The translations under genes and the position numbers were made by a program. The notes under the pieces were generated by a model. It searched no databases. It saw only the letters and a list, made by a program, of their open reading frames with translations, and was not told the origin of the DNA. 64,000 nucleotides of DNA from Aquamicrobium sp. (GTDB lineage Bacteria; Pseudomonadota; Alphaproteobacteria; Rhizobiales; Rhizobiaceae), in NCBI GenBank assembly GCA_019739225.1, contig JAHHDT010000001.1, positions 434,001 to 498,000 on the forward strand, in the 5' to 3' direction. Numbering within the stretch: position 1 is the stretch's first letter; each line of letters begins with the position of its first letter. Shown piece by piece: positions 55,143 through 64,000 of the stretch.

Positions 55143-55886
55143 TCAGCCGGCAAGGTTGGGCAGCAGGTAAAGCCCCATCGCCAGCAGCGCAAAGAACAGC
55201 ACGGTGCGGAACCGCGCCTCGGACAGGTGGCCTCTCAGCTTCTGGCCAATCACCATGCCGGCGATGGCCGGCAGCAGTGCGACGGCAGACTGCGCGCCAA
55301 GCGTGGCGTTGAGCAGGCCGTTGCCGCCGAGCGCGACCGCCAGCGCCACGGTTGAAAGCACGAACAGAATGCCCATCGCCTGCACCAGCGCATCGCGCGG
55401 CATGCCGGTCGCCTGCAGATACATCACACCCGGCACGACGAACGATCCGGTCATGCCGGTCAGCACGCCGTTCGTCGCGCCGAAGACGGAACCGACCCAT
55501 GGCTGGCGCGCCGCCGGCACGGTGAAGCGCAACCCGGCAAGATTGAGCACCGCATAGACGACCAGGATCAGTCCCAGCAGGCCCGCCAGCACGTCTGTAT
55601 CGAGCCGCGACAGGCTGAGAGCGCCGATCCAAACTGTCAGCGTCGCCAGCGTAAAGAACTGCCAGTTGCGCCGCAGGATCGAGAGCGCGTTGCCCCCGGC
55701 AAGCGCCTGCCACAGATTGGTCGCGAACGACGGCACGAGCAGCAGCGCCATCGCCTGCGGCAGCCCAAGCACCGCTGTCAGAAGCGCCAGGCTGATCGTG
55801 GGGAGGCCAAGTCCGACCACGCCCTTGACGAAGCCCGCCAGAAGGAAAGTCGCGCAGATTGCGAGAAGGATGGAAGGATCGGTCAT
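55143..55886 (-). CDS. TSUP (TauE/SafE) family permease
   Basis: A 247-residue permease with about eight helices; the hallmark glycine-rich segments are LLAGFVKGVVGLGLPTISLA and GATNGVLTGMTGSFVVPGV. The family exports or imports sulfite, sulfoacetate or similar anions. The ATG at 55886 has GGAGA four bases upstream; an open frame to 56039 lacks a ribosome site. It converges with the TRAP operon, and no sulfur pathway gene is adjacent. Confidence 0.88.
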   Translation of the reverse strand: MTDPSILLAICATFLLAGFVKGVVGLGLPTISLALLTAVLGLPQAMALLLVPSFATNLWQALAGGNALSILRRNWQFFTLATLTVWIGALSLSRLDTDVLAGLLGLILVVYAVLNLAGLRFTVPAARQPWVGSVFGATNGVLTGMTGSFVVPGVMYLQATGMPRDALVQAMGILFVLSTVALAVALGGNGLLNATLGAQSAVALLPAIAGMVIGQKLRGHLSEARFRTVLFFALLAMGLYLLPNLAG

Positions 55887-55977
55887 CGTGTCTCCGTCGG
55901 CTGCGGCGACATTGTATCGCCGCGCCGACGGAAGCAAGTGCCACAGGACCGGCTGCCGCCGGTCCTCATTGGCGCGT

Positions 55978-57954
55978 TCAGAGCGTGATGCGATACTTGG
56001 CGAAACCGTCGGCGCCCTCGCCCGCGGCTTCGATCGCAACGCCGGTCACCTCGGCGATGAAGGCCTCTGCCTTCGGGCCGGTCTCGAACACCACCGTCGT
56101 GCCTTCCAGCGGCACGAAGTTCCAGTTCGCGTCGGCCTTCGGATCAATGGTGCCCTGCTCCACGATGTAGCGCACGATCACGTCGCGGTTGGTGTCGGGC
56201 GCCTCGAACACCACCTTGTCGGGGCCGATCTCGGGGAAGTTGCCGCCACCGCCGGCGCGGTAATTGTTGGAGGCCACGACGAAACGCGCCTCCGGATCGA
56301 TCGGCGCGCCGTCGAACTGCAAGTCCACGATGCGGCTCGCATCGGCGTTCTGCAGCTCGCCCTTGGAGGTGTATTTCGCCGGCTGCGACAGGTCGATGCG
56401 GTAGGTCACGCCGTCGATCACGTCGAAATTGTAGGACGGGAAATCCGGATTGATGAGGGGCTGGTCGGTGCCGCCTGCTTCGACCTGGTTGAAGATGCCG
56501 GCCGACATCTCCAGCCATTCCTTCACCTGCGCACCCGTGATCACCACCGCCTGCACCGTGTTGGGATACAGATAGAGATCGGCCACGTTGCGGATCGCCA
56601 CGTCTCCGGGCGGAACGTCGGTGTAATAATCCGGCCCGCCGCGCCCGCCGGCCTTGAAGGGCGCTGCTGCCGAAAGCACCGGCAGCTCGGCATATTCCGT
56701 GTCCTTCAGCATGTCGGTGATGTACCAGACCTGCGCCTGGCTCACGACCTGCACCGAAGGGTCGTCGGCCACCAGCGCGAAATAGGAGTGCAGGTGCGCA
56801 TCCGTCTTGCCGACCGGCGCACGCACGTAAGCCAGCGTCGCCTCGTGGTCGGCGCGCACCGCGTCCTCCACGGCCGCCACGCTTTCGACCAGCGGCTTCG
56901 TCTTGCCGTCGACGCGCTCCGAGATCGGCCGCGCCTCGCTGGTCGAGCTAACCACCCGCCAGCTATTGCCGTCGCGCTCCAGAAGAAGGTCGAGCAGGCC
57001 GAGATGCGAGCCCCAGAAGCCACCCATCACGCCCGGCTTGCCGCCGATCGTGCCGGCGGCGTTGTCGACGCCTTCCACGCCGTCGAACTGCGGCCCGGGG
57101 AAAGCAAGATGGCTGTGGCCGGTCACCAGCGCGTCGATGCCGTCGATGCCGGCCAGCTGGATCGAGGCGTTCTCCAGGTTCTCCTCGTAGCCGACAGGCC
57201 CCATGCCGGAGTGCGACAGCGCGATGATGATGTCGGCGCCCTCCTCCCTCATCTGCGGCACCCAGGCCTCTGCGGCCTTGACGATGTCGCGGGTCGCCGC
57301 CTTGCCGACGAGGTGGCGCGAATCCCAGTTCATGATCTGCGGCGGCACGAAGCCGATCAGCCCGACCTTGACCGGGTGCGATTGCCCCGCACCGTCGGTC
57401 ACCGTCTTGTCGAGGATCACATAGGGCTTGAGGAAAAGCTCGTCCTCGCGCGCATTGCCGGCAAGCTGGCCCTTGGTGACGTTGGCGCAGACCACCGGAA
57501 AATTGGCTCCCGCGATCGTGTTCATCATGAAGTCGAGCCCGTAGTTGAACTCGTGGTTGCCAAGCGTCGAGGCGTCGTAGCCGAGCACGTTCATGCCGGC
57601 GATGATCGGATGGATGTCGCCCGCCTTCATGCCCCGCTCATAGGCGATATAGTCGCCCATCGGGTTGCCCTGCAGGAAATCGCCATTGTCGACCAGCATC
57701 GCGTTGGTCGCCTCGGCGCGGATCGCTTCGATGATCGAGGCCGTGCGCGCAAGGCCCATCGTGTCGTTGGGCCGGTCGCCATAATAGTCGTAGGGGAAGA
57801 CGTGGACGTGCAGGTCCGTCGTTTCCATGATCCGCAGATGCGCCTGGTTGGCCTGCGCCCGCGCCGAGAACGGGTGCAGCATCACGACCGCGCCCGCGGC
57901 TGCGGAACCGGCCAGGAAAGTGCGGCGGGAAATGGCAGGTATCGTCGCGAACAT
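55978..57954 (-). CDS. cpdB: 2',3'-cyclic-nucleotide 2'-phosphodiesterase/3'-nucleotidase
   Basis: A 658-residue periplasmic phosphoesterase with a Tat signal: the twin-arginine motif SRRTFLAG is followed by a hydrophobic stretch ending FSARAQA. The metallophosphatase domain has [32 protein letters not shown] and [14 protein letters not shown], and the C-terminal 5'-nucleotidase domain has [20 protein letters not shown]. It releases phosphate and nucleosides from extracellular RNA fragments. The ATG at 57954 has GGAGAA six bases upstream. The tatABC genes for its export are in this window. Confidence 0.95.
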   Translation of the reverse strand: MFATIPAISRRTFLAGSAAAGAVVMLHPFSARAQANQAHLRIMETTDLHVHVFPYDYYGDRPNDTMGLARTASIIEAIRAEATNAMLVDNGDFLQGNPMGDYIAYERGMKAGDIHPIIAGMNVLGYDASTLGNHEFNYGLDFMMNTIAGANFPVVCANVTKGQLAGNAREDELFLKPYVILDKTVTDGAGQSHPVKVGLIGFVPPQIMNWDSRHLVGKAATRDIVKAAEAWVPQMREEGADIIIALSHSGMGPVGYEENLENASIQLAGIDGIDALVTGHSHLAFPGPQFDGVEGVDNAAGTIGGKPGVMGGFWGSHLGLLDLLLERDGNSWRVVSSTSEARPISERVDGKTKPLVESVAAVEDAVRADHEATLAYVRAPVGKTDAHLHSYFALVADDPSVQVVSQAQVWYITDMLKDTEYAELPVLSAAAPFKAGGRGGPDYYTDVPPGDVAIRNVADLYLYPNTVQAVVITGAQVKEWLEMSAGIFNQVEAGGTDQPLINPDFPSYNFDVIDGVTYRIDLSQPAKYTSKGELQNADASRIVDLQFDGAPIDPEARFVVASNNYRAGGGGNFPEIGPDKVVFEAPDTNRDVIVRYIVEQGTIDPKADANWNFVPLEGTTVVFETGPKAEAFIAEVTGVAIEAAGEGADGFAKYRITL

Positions 57955-58093
57955 TGTCGTTCTCCGTCTGGATATTTGCTCTTGGCCGTGGAGGGGCGCA
58001 ACGAGTGTCGCGCCGTCAGAACAATGAGTCCAGCAGCTTCGCGTGACGCGCCGATGAAATTTTGCCGGCTTATCAGGCCTTCCAACCCACGCC

Positions 58094-58567
58094 TCACGCC
58101 ATGTCCGGCTTCATGCCGACATGGGTGCGGTCGATCACCTCGCGCAGCGCGAATGACGAGTTGATCTTGGTGACGTGCGGCATCGCCGTCAGCCATTCCT
58201 TGTGGATGCGCTCATAGTCCTCGAGATCGCGCGCGGCGATCCGCAGGATGTAGTCGTATTCGCCCGACATCAGGTGGCACGACAGCACGTTCGGGCAGCG
58301 TTTCACCGCCGCCTCGAAATCGGCCAGCGTCTTTTCGAACTGTCCCGACAGCGAGATATGCACGATCGCCGTCATCCGGTGACCGAGTGCAGCGTTGGAA
58401 AGGCGCGCATGATAGCCCCGGATGACGCCTTCCTTTTCCAGATTGTCGAGCCGGCGCGAACAGGCGGATTGCGACAGCCCCACAGTCTCCGCAAGCGCGG
58501 CATTGGAGATGCGGCCATCCTTCTGCAAAGCTTCAAGAATGGCGATATCGATCCTGTCTCGGGTCAT
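58094..58567 (-). CDS. Lrp/AsnC family transcriptional regulator
   Basis: A 157-residue regulator. The N-terminal helix-turn-helix is [20 protein letters not shown], and the C-terminal RAM ligand domain follows ([20 protein letters not shown] and [16 protein letters not shown]). It is divergent from ald across 151 bases, the classic arrangement for an alanine- or amino-acid-responsive activator of alanine dehydrogenase. The ATG at 58567 is chosen on the GGAGGA site about ten bases upstream. Confidence 0.92.
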   Translation of the reverse strand: MTRDRIDIAILEALQKDGRISNAALAETVGLSQSACSRRLDNLEKEGVIRGYHARLSNAALGHRMTAIVHISLSGQFEKTLADFEAAVKRCPNVLSCHLMSGEYDYILRIAARDLEDYERIHKEWLTAMPHVTKINSSFALREVIDRTHVGMKPDMA

Positions 58568-58676
58568 AACCCGTGTTTCCTCCCGCAAGAACTCCATTTT
58601 GCGCAAGAATATACGAAACCGACGGTCCCGAACACTCCTATTCGCAAACACGTTCCACGGCAGGCGTGTTAACAAT

Positions 58677-58689
58677 TTCCCTCAGGGAA
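58677..58689. promoter_or_regulatory. Candidate palindromic regulatory site upstream of ald
   Basis: TTCCCTCAGGGAA is a perfect 6 + 1 + 6 palindrome, 30 bases before the ald start, in the space between ald and the Lrp-type gene. It could be an operator, but short palindromes of this size also arise by chance. Confidence 0.35.
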
Positions 58690-58718
58690 CATAACGTCAA
58701 ATGCGAGGAATAGCGCCA

Positions 58719-59834
58719 ATGCGCGTCGGCTGCCCCAAGGAAATCAAGAACCACGAATACCGCGTAGGCCTGACCCCCGGTTCGGTCCGCGAATATGTCA
58801 CCCATGGCCACGACGTGCTGGTGGAGACTGGTGCGGGCGCCGGCATCGGCGCCGACGACGCAGCCTACATGGCCGCTGGCGCCAGGATCGCGAAGACTGC
58901 CGAGGAAGTGTTCGCCAAGTCGGACATGATCGTGAAGGTCAAGGAGCCGCAGCCGTCGGAATGGGTACAACTCCGCGAAGGCCAGATCCTCTACACCTAT
59001 CTCCACCTCGCACCCGATCCGGCGCAGACCAGCGGCCTCGTCGAGTCCGGCGTCACCGCGATCGCCTACGAGACCGTCACCGACGATCGCGGCGGCCTGC
59101 CGCTGCTTGCCCCCATGTCCGAGGTCGCCGGCCGACTGGCGATCCAGGCCGGCGCGACGGCGTTGCAGAAGGCCAATGGCGGCCGTGGCGTTCTCCTGGG
59201 CGGTGTGCCGGGCGTCCTGCCCGGCAAGGTCACGGTCATCGGCGGCGGCGTGGTCGGTCTGAACGCGGCGAAGATGGCCGCCGGCCTCGGCGCCGACGTC
59301 ACCATCATCGACCGCTCGATCCCGCGTCTGCGCCAGCTCGACGACATCTTCAACGGCCGCGTGCACACCCGCTATTCCACCGTCGAGGCGCTTGAGGAAG
59401 AGTGCTTCTCCGCCGACGTGATCGTCGGTGCGGTTCTGATCCCGGGCGCGGCCGCCCCCAAGCTCGTCTCGCGCGAAATGCTGTCGGGCATGAAAAAGGG
59501 CGCGGTGCTGGTCGATGTCGCCATTGATCAGGGCGGCTGCTTCGAGACCTCGCACGCCACCACCCATGCCGAGCCCACCTACGAGGTCGACGGCGTCATC
59601 CATTATTGCGTCGCCAACATGCCGGGCGCCGTGCCGGTCACCTCGGCGCACGCGCTCAACAATGCGACGCTCCACTACGGTCTTCAGCTTGCCAATCGCG
59701 GCTTGAAGGCGATCGTCGACGATCCGCACCTGCGCAACGGCCTCAACGTGCACAAGGGCCGCATCACCAACCAGGCCGTCGCCGAAGCGCTCGGCTACGA
59801 AATGGTCGAGCCGCGAGCGGTGATCGCAGCCTGA
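58719..59834 (+). CDS. ald: Alanine dehydrogenase
   Basis: A 371-residue NAD-dependent enzyme that interconverts alanine with pyruvate and ammonia. Motifs: [20 protein letters not shown], substrate-side YLHLAPDP, and nucleotide-binding [20 protein letters not shown]. The ATG at 58719 has AGGAA upstream; an ATG six codons earlier has none. It is probably under the divergent Lrp-type regulator. Confidence 0.96.
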   Translation: MRVGCPKEIKNHEYRVGLTPGSVREYVTHGHDVLVETGAGAGIGADDAAYMAAGARIAKTAEEVFAKSDMIVKVKEPQPSEWVQLREGQILYTYLHLAPDPAQTSGLVESGVTAIAYETVTDDRGGLPLLAPMSEVAGRLAIQAGATALQKANGGRGVLLGGVPGVLPGKVTVIGGGVVGLNAAKMAAGLGADVTIIDRSIPRLRQLDDIFNGRVHTRYSTVEALEEECFSADVIVGAVLIPGAAAPKLVSREMLSGMKKGAVLVDVAIDQGGCFETSHATTHAEPTYEVDGVIHYCVANMPGAVPVTSAHALNNATLHYGLQLANRGLKAIVDDPHLRNGLNVHKGRITNQAVAEALGYEMVEPRAVIAA

Positions 59835-59835
59835 A

Positions 59836-59880
59836 GCATGTCTCCCGAAAGTGGGAACCGGTTTCGGGAGCAAGACATGC
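59836..59880. repeat. Short palindromic intergenic repeat, copy 2
   Basis: The same unit as 4468-4508, sharing the first 35 bases and differing by an inserted CAAG in the right arm. It starts two bases after the ald stop. Confidence 0.9.
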
Positions 59881-59929
59881 CTTGAAGCCAACCGAGGTTT
59901 CCGCGCAAATCCTCCCGCGCGGAGACGAT

Positions 59930-59963
59930 GGCCCGCCGGTCTGCACCACCGGCGGGCCTTTTT
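59930..59963 (+). terminator. Terminator of ald
   Basis: A 10-bp GC stem, GGCCCGCCGG paired with CCGGCGGGCC, followed by TTTTT. It ends just before the convergent DUF1203 gene. Confidence 0.9.
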
Positions 59964-59968
59964 CTTGG

Positions 59969-60442
59969 CTACGCCCGCTCTATCCTGAGCTGATAGCAGT
60001 TGTTGCGCGCCGAGCGCATGTGGACATACGCGACCTCCGCGCGTTCGAAGATTTCGTGCGCGCGGCCGCAGATCTTGTGGGTCGCCACCACGCCGCCGGT
60101 GCCGTAGACGATACGGTCGTCGGCACTGTAGCCACGCAATATGTAGTCCGGCGTCGCCCGGAACATCGGCGACAGCACGTCGCCTTCCGGCGCGCGTTCG
60201 CATTCGGCGGCATGCAGAAAGACCGGCCCCGTCTCCGCGTAGGGCTGCAGGGTCGGAAACGGCCTGTACGCGAATGTCAGATAGCCTTCACCCGCCGCGA
60301 CATGGCGCAGGCAGTGGCGGCAGGGGATGCCCGAGCCATCGGAAACCCTCCGCTCGGGCGGGTTTCCGTAAGCGTCGGGCGCGCCGCGCTGATAGGTGCG
60401 GGCCTGTTCGGTGGGCATGGCGACAAAGCGGATCAGGGCCAT
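59969..60442 (-). CDS. DUF1203 family protein
   Basis: A 157-residue cytosolic protein. Recognisable pieces are IPCRHCLRHVAAGEGYLTFA and GPVFLHAAECER, followed by RIVYGTGGVV. The family has no known activity; the paired Cys-x-x-Cys suggests metal binding. The ATG at 60442 has GGAGA eight bases upstream. It stands alone. Confidence 0.85.
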   Translation of the reverse strand: MALIRFVAMPTEQARTYQRGAPDAYGNPPERRVSDGSGIPCRHCLRHVAAGEGYLTFAYRPFPTLQPYAETGPVFLHAAECERAPEGDVLSPMFRATPDYILRGYSADDRIVYGTGGVVATHKICGRAHEIFERAEVAYVHMRSARNNCYQLRIERA

Positions 60443-60513
60443 TTTCGGGTCTCCGGCAGGGTTCGTGTCTGCCGCACCATCGAAAGATTGCATCGGCGTC
60501 GCCACCCGAAACA

Positions 60514-60545
60514 TGAAGAAACCCGCCGGCGGGGAACCGGCGGGT
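60514..60545 (-). terminator. Terminator of the OmpA-like gene
   Basis: A 9-bp stem (60521-60529 with 60537-60545) is followed on the minus strand by TTCTTC. A second hairpin (about 60555-60581) lies between it and the stop. Confidence 0.7.
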
Positions 60546-60592
60546 CTGAAACCGTGCGCGAGGGGGGAGAGCGCACGGCGGGGAAAGGTTCG

Positions 60593-61159
60593 TCAGCGCA
60601 GGAACGAGCCCACGTTGCGCAGGGTCACACGGCGGTTCTGCCACTCCTCGTAAGGGGTTTGCACCAGAAGGTATTCCTCGCCATAGCCCACCGTTTCCAG
60701 CGCGCTGGAGCGGATACCGAACTCGCGCACCAGTACGCGCTTCAGGGACTCTGCACGACGCTCCGACAGAATCTGGTTTGAGTAGGCCGAGCCGACCGCA
60801 TCCGTGTGGCCCTCGATGAGGACACGGCTGCGCGGGCGCCGGTCAAGCATGCGATTCAACGCATTGGCGATCTGCTCGACCTTGCGGTACTGCGAATAGG
60901 GAATCTCGGCCGAGCCGAAGGCGAAGTTGATCGACTGGATGTCGATCGAAGGTGCAGCGCGGCGCAAATCGGGCCGGCGCTTGAACTCCTGCACCGTCAC
61001 GCGCCGCTGCGGGTCGACCCTCGTTCGCGGCTCGGCCTCGAGCTGGCGCAGGATGCGCTCGGCCGAGGGCATTTCGGGGGCGGAAATCGATTGGGCGGAC
61101 GTCACGGCGGGAAAGGCGATGGCGGCCGCCATGGCAGCTATGAATGTGCGACGGAACAT
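60593..61159 (-). CDS. OmpA-family peptidoglycan-binding protein
   Basis: A 188-residue exported protein. The signal peptide ends FPAVTSA. The OmpA-like C-terminal domain (residues about 75-180) has IDIQSINFAFGSAEI, RVLIEGHTDAVGSAYSNQIL and LSERRAESLKRVLV, with the Asp and Arg that bind diaminopimelate. The AAGGAGA site lies six bases before the ATG. No lipobox is present, so it is likely soluble in the periplasm. Confidence 0.9.
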   Translation of the reverse strand: MFRRTFIAAMAAAIAFPAVTSAQSISAPEMPSAERILRQLEAEPRTRVDPQRRVTVQEFKRRPDLRRAAPSIDIQSINFAFGSAEIPYSQYRKVEQIANALNRMLDRRPRSRVLIEGHTDAVGSAYSNQILSERRAESLKRVLVREFGIRSSALETVGYGEEYLLVQTPYEEWQNRRVTLRNVGSFLR

Positions 61160-61395
61160 TGTCGTCTCCTTCGGTTGCGCTGGGCGGCGCGTTGATCACG
61201 ATCCGAATTTGACAAAAGCGCACTGAAACGAAGCTGAACGGGCTGTTGTCCACCGTTCATAATCCTTAAGCGCCGACGCGGCGGAGTGGTATGGGTAAAT
61301 GATGAGGTCCCAATTTGAGATTCTACGGGACAACGTTATTTTCGCACCTTAACCCGAACTACTGATGTGCGACCGGAAGGTATGGGAGCAGTTTG

Positions 61396-61629
61396 GTGCC
61401 CTTTGACGTCACGAAAATTTCAGACTGGGTTTATCGCCTGGCGGGTTCGAACGAATATGGATCAGCTCAGGTTCAGATCACGATATCGGTCGGATACCTA
61501 GAGCAGTATCCAAAACACCAGCGCGAAGTTGAGGCGTTGAATGCTGCCTCGAGCATCATCTGGGATATCCAAAACAATTTGATCAACGCTGCGAATGGTT
61601 CAGAAGACGATAACACCAGCCGACCTTGA
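61396..61629 (+). CDS. Small hypothetical protein in an AT-richer patch
   Basis: A 77-residue frame starting at a GTG with GGGAG seven bases upstream. The sequence (WVYRLAGSNEYGSAQVQITI) has no match I recognise. The region about 61290-61730 is less GC-rich than its neighbours, which could mean acquired DNA. The 236 bases before it hold no other gene. It may be a real orphan gene or a chance frame. Confidence 0.4.
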   Translation: MPFDVTKISDWVYRLAGSNEYGSAQVQITISVGYLEQYPKHQREVEALNAASSIIWDIQNNLINAANGSEDDNTSRP

Positions 61630-61769
61630 TGAGCAGGCTCGCTTAGCAGACGACAAGAATGCGCCAACGCCGAGTTTTTGTCAGGTCGAAAGGAACACCA
61701 CTTAACTCCGTCCGATGCCATCTCCTAGCGCCATCCCGATGCCCGCGAACTCTACAGAACTCCAGACTG

Positions 61770-62300
61770 TCAGCCCCACGGCTCCACCGTCTCCTCCGAC
61801 CAGGCGTAGGGCGAAAACCCTATCCGCTGGTAGAGCTGCAACGCACGCGGGCTGTCGAGCGTGTTGGTGTGGATCACCAGCCGTTCGGGCTCATGCGCCC
61901 AGGCGGCAAATACGGCCTCCGACAGGAAGAACTTGGCAAGCCCCCTGCCCTGGAAATCCGGCGTGATGCCGAAATAGAGCACCTCCGCCTCGCCCGGCAG
62001 CCGCGACAGGTCGAGCTCGAAGAAACCGGCAGGAGAGCCCTCGACATAGAGCACCTGGATTTCCGTGTGCTCCGCATGGATCGCCGCCGAAAGATCGGCA
62101 TCGGTCAAATCGCGCCGCAGCAGCCAGTGATGCGCCTTGCCCACCTGCTCGTAGAGGTAACGGTAGAAGGCAAGCGGCATGTCCTTGGTGCGCAATACCG
62201 CAAGTCGCTGTCCCTGTGGCATCTGCACCCGATGCGCCGGCGGAGCCGTCATCTCCAGATGGGTGATACGCGCGGTCATAGGCGCTGAAGCCGATGTCAT
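61770..62300 (-). CDS. GNAT family N-acetyltransferase
   Basis: A 176-residue acetyltransferase. The acetyl-CoA-binding motif is in LYFGITPDFQGRGLAKFFLS, and the C-terminal part has RALQLYQRIGFSPY. The ATG at 62300 lies one base after the sseA stop with GGAAGGA upstream, so it is co-translated with sseA. The substrate is unknown. Confidence 0.87.
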   Translation of the reverse strand: MTSASAPMTARITHLEMTAPPAHRVQMPQGQRLAVLRTKDMPLAFYRYLYEQVGKAHHWLLRRDLTDADLSAAIHAEHTEIQVLYVEGSPAGFFELDLSRLPGEAEVLYFGITPDFQGRGLAKFFLSEAVFAAWAHEPERLVIHTNTLDSPRALQLYQRIGFSPYAWSEETVEPWG

Positions 62301-62301
62301 C

Positions 62302-63153
62302 TCAATCCTTCCCCGTAACGACCGGCGTGTCGTCGCGACCGCCCCACTCGGTCCATGATCCGTCGTACAGGCGGTTGTCCTCATGGCCGACCGAGGCCAG
62401 CGCAAGCGAGATGACGGCGGCGGTCACGCCGGACCCGCATGACGTGACGACTGGTTTGGAAAGATCGAGACCGGCCGCCTCCAGCACCGTTCTCAGCTCC
62501 TCGACCGGCAGCAGCTTGCCGTCCTTTGAGAGCGACGGCGCCGGCACGTTCCTCGCGCCCGGCATATGGCCAGAGCGCATCTTGGGCCGTGGTTCCGGGT
62601 CGGTGCCGGCAAAACGCCCCGGCGGTCGCGCATCGGCGATCTGCAACGAGCCGTCTTCGACGATCGAACGCATGTCGCCAAGCGAAGCAACGCGCGCGGC
62701 GTCGAAATCGACCTCGAAGAAGCCGGGTGCGATTTTCGTCGGCTCGGCCGTCACGGGCCTTCCGTCCGCCTTCCAGCGGTCGAAGCCGCCGTCGAGCACG
62801 AAGACGTCCTTCGCGCCCATGATGCGGAACATCCACCATACGCGAGGCGCCGAAAACATGCCCGGCCCGTCATAGACGACGATCGTATCCTCCTCGTCGA
62901 TGCCCATGGAGCTGGCGAACTGCGCGAAAAGGCCTGGATGCGGCAGCGTATGCGGCAGGTCGCTCTGCGGCTCCACGACCTTGTCCTGGTCGAAGAAGAT
63001 TGCGCCCGGAATGTGGGCCGCTTCGTATTCAGCGCGCCCGTCCCGTCCCTGCGCCGGCAGATACCAGGAGGCATCCACGATGGAGAGGCCGGGCCGGCCG
63101 ACCTGCTCCTGCAGCCAGTCGGCCGAGACCACGAAGGGGCTCGTTTCGCTCAT
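62302..63153 (-). CDS. sseA: 3-mercaptopyruvate sulfurtransferase
   Basis: A 283-residue two-domain rhodanese. The active-site loop CGSGVTAAV follows the mercaptopyruvate type rather than thiosulfate type; other family pieces are YLPAQGRDGRAEYEAAHIPG and GSWTEWGG. It transfers sulfane sulfur in cysteine breakdown. The ATG at 63153 is preferred to one just upstream because the GGAG site is then six bases away. It follows the alaX-type gene closely. Confidence 0.94.
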   Translation of the reverse strand: MSETSPFVVSADWLQEQVGRPGLSIVDASWYLPAQGRDGRAEYEAAHIPGAIFFDQDKVVEPQSDLPHTLPHPGLFAQFASSMGIDEEDTIVVYDGPGMFSAPRVWWMFRIMGAKDVFVLDGGFDRWKADGRPVTAEPTKIAPGFFEVDFDAARVASLGDMRSIVEDGSLQIADARPPGRFAGTDPEPRPKMRSGHMPGARNVPAPSLSKDGKLLPVEELRTVLEAAGLDLSKPVVTSCGSGVTAAVISLALASVGHEDNRLYDGSWTEWGGRDDTPVVTGKD

Positions 63154-63164
63154 CATCGTCTCCG

Positions 63165-63908
63165 TCAGCTTGATGGCATCGGACCGAACCGAAGGCGGAA
63201 CCGGCGGTTCTCGCGGCCCTTCTTCTCGATCTTGCCGATATGGATTTCGCCGACCTCCGCCGTCGAGGCGACATGGGTGCCACCGCAGGGCTGGCTGTCG
63301 ATCGTGCCGCCCTCGCCGATGCCGACGAGGCGGATGCGGCCCGTGCCGGATGGCGGTCGCACGTTCTTGGATTTCACCAGCGAAGAATTGGCCGCGAGTT
63401 CCTCATCGGTGATCCAGCGCGTGAAAACCGGATGGTCGGCCCGCACCAGCTCCATCAGCCGCGCGGTCACGTCTTCCTTGGTCACGCCGGAATCGGGCAG
63501 GTCGAAGTCGACGCGGCTGTCGTCCTCGCTCACTGCGGCGCCGGTGATCGGAAACGGGCAGACGACCGTCAGAAGATGGCAGGCCGTATGCATCCGCATC
63601 AGCTTCAACCGCCGTTCCCAGTCGATCTCCCCCGTCAGGGTTTCGCCGGGCTCCGGCAAGTCCGCGCCGGCAACCGGCACATGGATGATCTCATCCTTCG
63701 TCTCGCCGGTGATCGTCGCGGCGATTGCTATGGTCGAGCCATCCGCGCGGCTTAGCAGACCCGTGTCACCCGGCTGCCCGCCCGAGGTGGCGTAAAATAC
63801 CGTCCGGTCGAGCAAGATGCCGCCCCGGTCGTTGATACCCACGACACGGGCTTCCATGGCCTTGAGGTAGGCATCTTCACGGAAGAGAGCCTGAGTGATG
63901 CCCGCCAT
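63165..63908 (-). CDS. AlaX-like alanyl-tRNA editing protein
   Basis: A 247-residue free-standing editing enzyme. Metal-binding sites are HTACHLL and PCGGTHVAS, and the N-terminal AlaRS-like part is VFYATSGGQPGDTG. It removes Ser or Gly from mischarged tRNA-Ala. The ATG at 63908 has GGGAG eight bases upstream. It is the first gene of an alaX-sseA-GNAT unit; the window ends 92 bases upstream with no further gene visible. Confidence 0.92.
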   Translation of the reverse strand: MAGITQALFREDAYLKAMEARVVGINDRGGILLDRTVFYATSGGQPGDTGLLSRADGSTIAIAATITGETKDEIIHVPVAGADLPEPGETLTGEIDWERRLKLMRMHTACHLLTVVCPFPITGAAVSEDDSRVDFDLPDSGVTKEDVTARLMELVRADHPVFTRWITDEELAANSSLVKSKNVRPPSGTGRIRLVGIGEGGTIDSQPCGGTHVASTAEVGEIHIGKIEKKGRENRRFRLRFGPMPSS

Positions 63909-64000
63909 CACCGCCGCTCCCAAAACGCCGCGTCGCGCGCGGAAAACACCGCTTGGCGGATTGCGCAGTTCATGTGCCCTCGCTCTGCTGTATCCGGATC

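Noticed and set aside
1-64000. CRISPR array, prophage or insertion sequence
   Set aside because: No regularly spaced direct repeats, no phage structural genes and no transposase or integrase sequence were seen on either strand.

Overview
The window is GC-rich chromosomal DNA of an alphaproteobacterium of the order Hyphomicrobiales (Rhizobiales), most like a Phyllobacteriaceae/Rhizobiaceae member. The evidence is an ExoR homologue, a fused SecDF, a PopZ-family (DUF2497) protein, the gene order dgt-argS-SPOR-(island)-nagZ-scpA-scpB-(ABC)-tatA-tatB-tatC-serS-surE-pcm-nlpD with yajC-secDF beyond, and many rhizobial-type palindromic intergenic repeats. I cannot assign a genus. There is no prophage, plasmid backbone, insertion sequence or CRISPR array.

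Layout. 1-2.4 kb: a GDYXXLXY/DUF2157 membrane pair, divergent from a 46-residue DUF1127 protein followed by a short RNA-like region with three hairpins that all show the same ACCTCCTCCC loop. 2.4-9.7 kb: trmFO, a VOC protein, palindromic repeats, a membrane-bound PQQ dehydrogenase and a fatty acid hydroxylase-family protein. 8.9-14.2 kb: yajC-secDF followed by homologues of two mitochondrial complex I assembly factors, plus a DUF815 ATPase. 14.2-24.8 kb: the surE/pcm/nlpD group, serS with an odd insertion, tatABC, a lone ABC ATPase and the condensin accessory genes scpAB with nagZ. 24.8-28.9 kb: an accessory block (peptidase, CmlA/FloR-like exporter, TetR regulator, SDR) that splits the otherwise conserved order. 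28.9-36.6 kb: a very large acidic SPOR protein, argS, dgt, then erpA-xthA on the other strand. 36.8-50.4 kb: exoR, ilvD, a TerC protein, a FadL-type porin, valS, popZ, a TolC-type channel, a second PIMT-like protein, tRNA-Cys, creA and tRNA-Asn. 50.7-64 kb: a cyclopropane synthase, a TRAP transporter operon, a TSUP permease, a Tat-exported CpdB, a divergent Lrp/ald pair, an OmpA-like lipid-free protein, and a GNAT-sseA-alaX cluster.

How the genes fit together. The minus-strand backbone is mainly envelope and information processing: protein export (SecDF-YajC, TatABC), cell-wall turnover (NagZ, NlpD-like, SPOR), chromosome segregation (ScpAB, PopZ) and tRNA charging (SerS, ArgS, ValS, AlaX editing). 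Stress and envelope control appear as DUF1127 with its RNA, and ExoR. The accessory parts are the 24.8-28.9 kb block and the transport genes at 52-56 kb.

The most interesting signals are the triple CCUCCUCCC hairpin element next to DUF1127, two copies of a nested palindromic repeat whose core is flipped between copies, the AT-richer in-frame insertion in SerRS, and the NDUFAF3/NDUFAF6-like gene pair behind SecDF.
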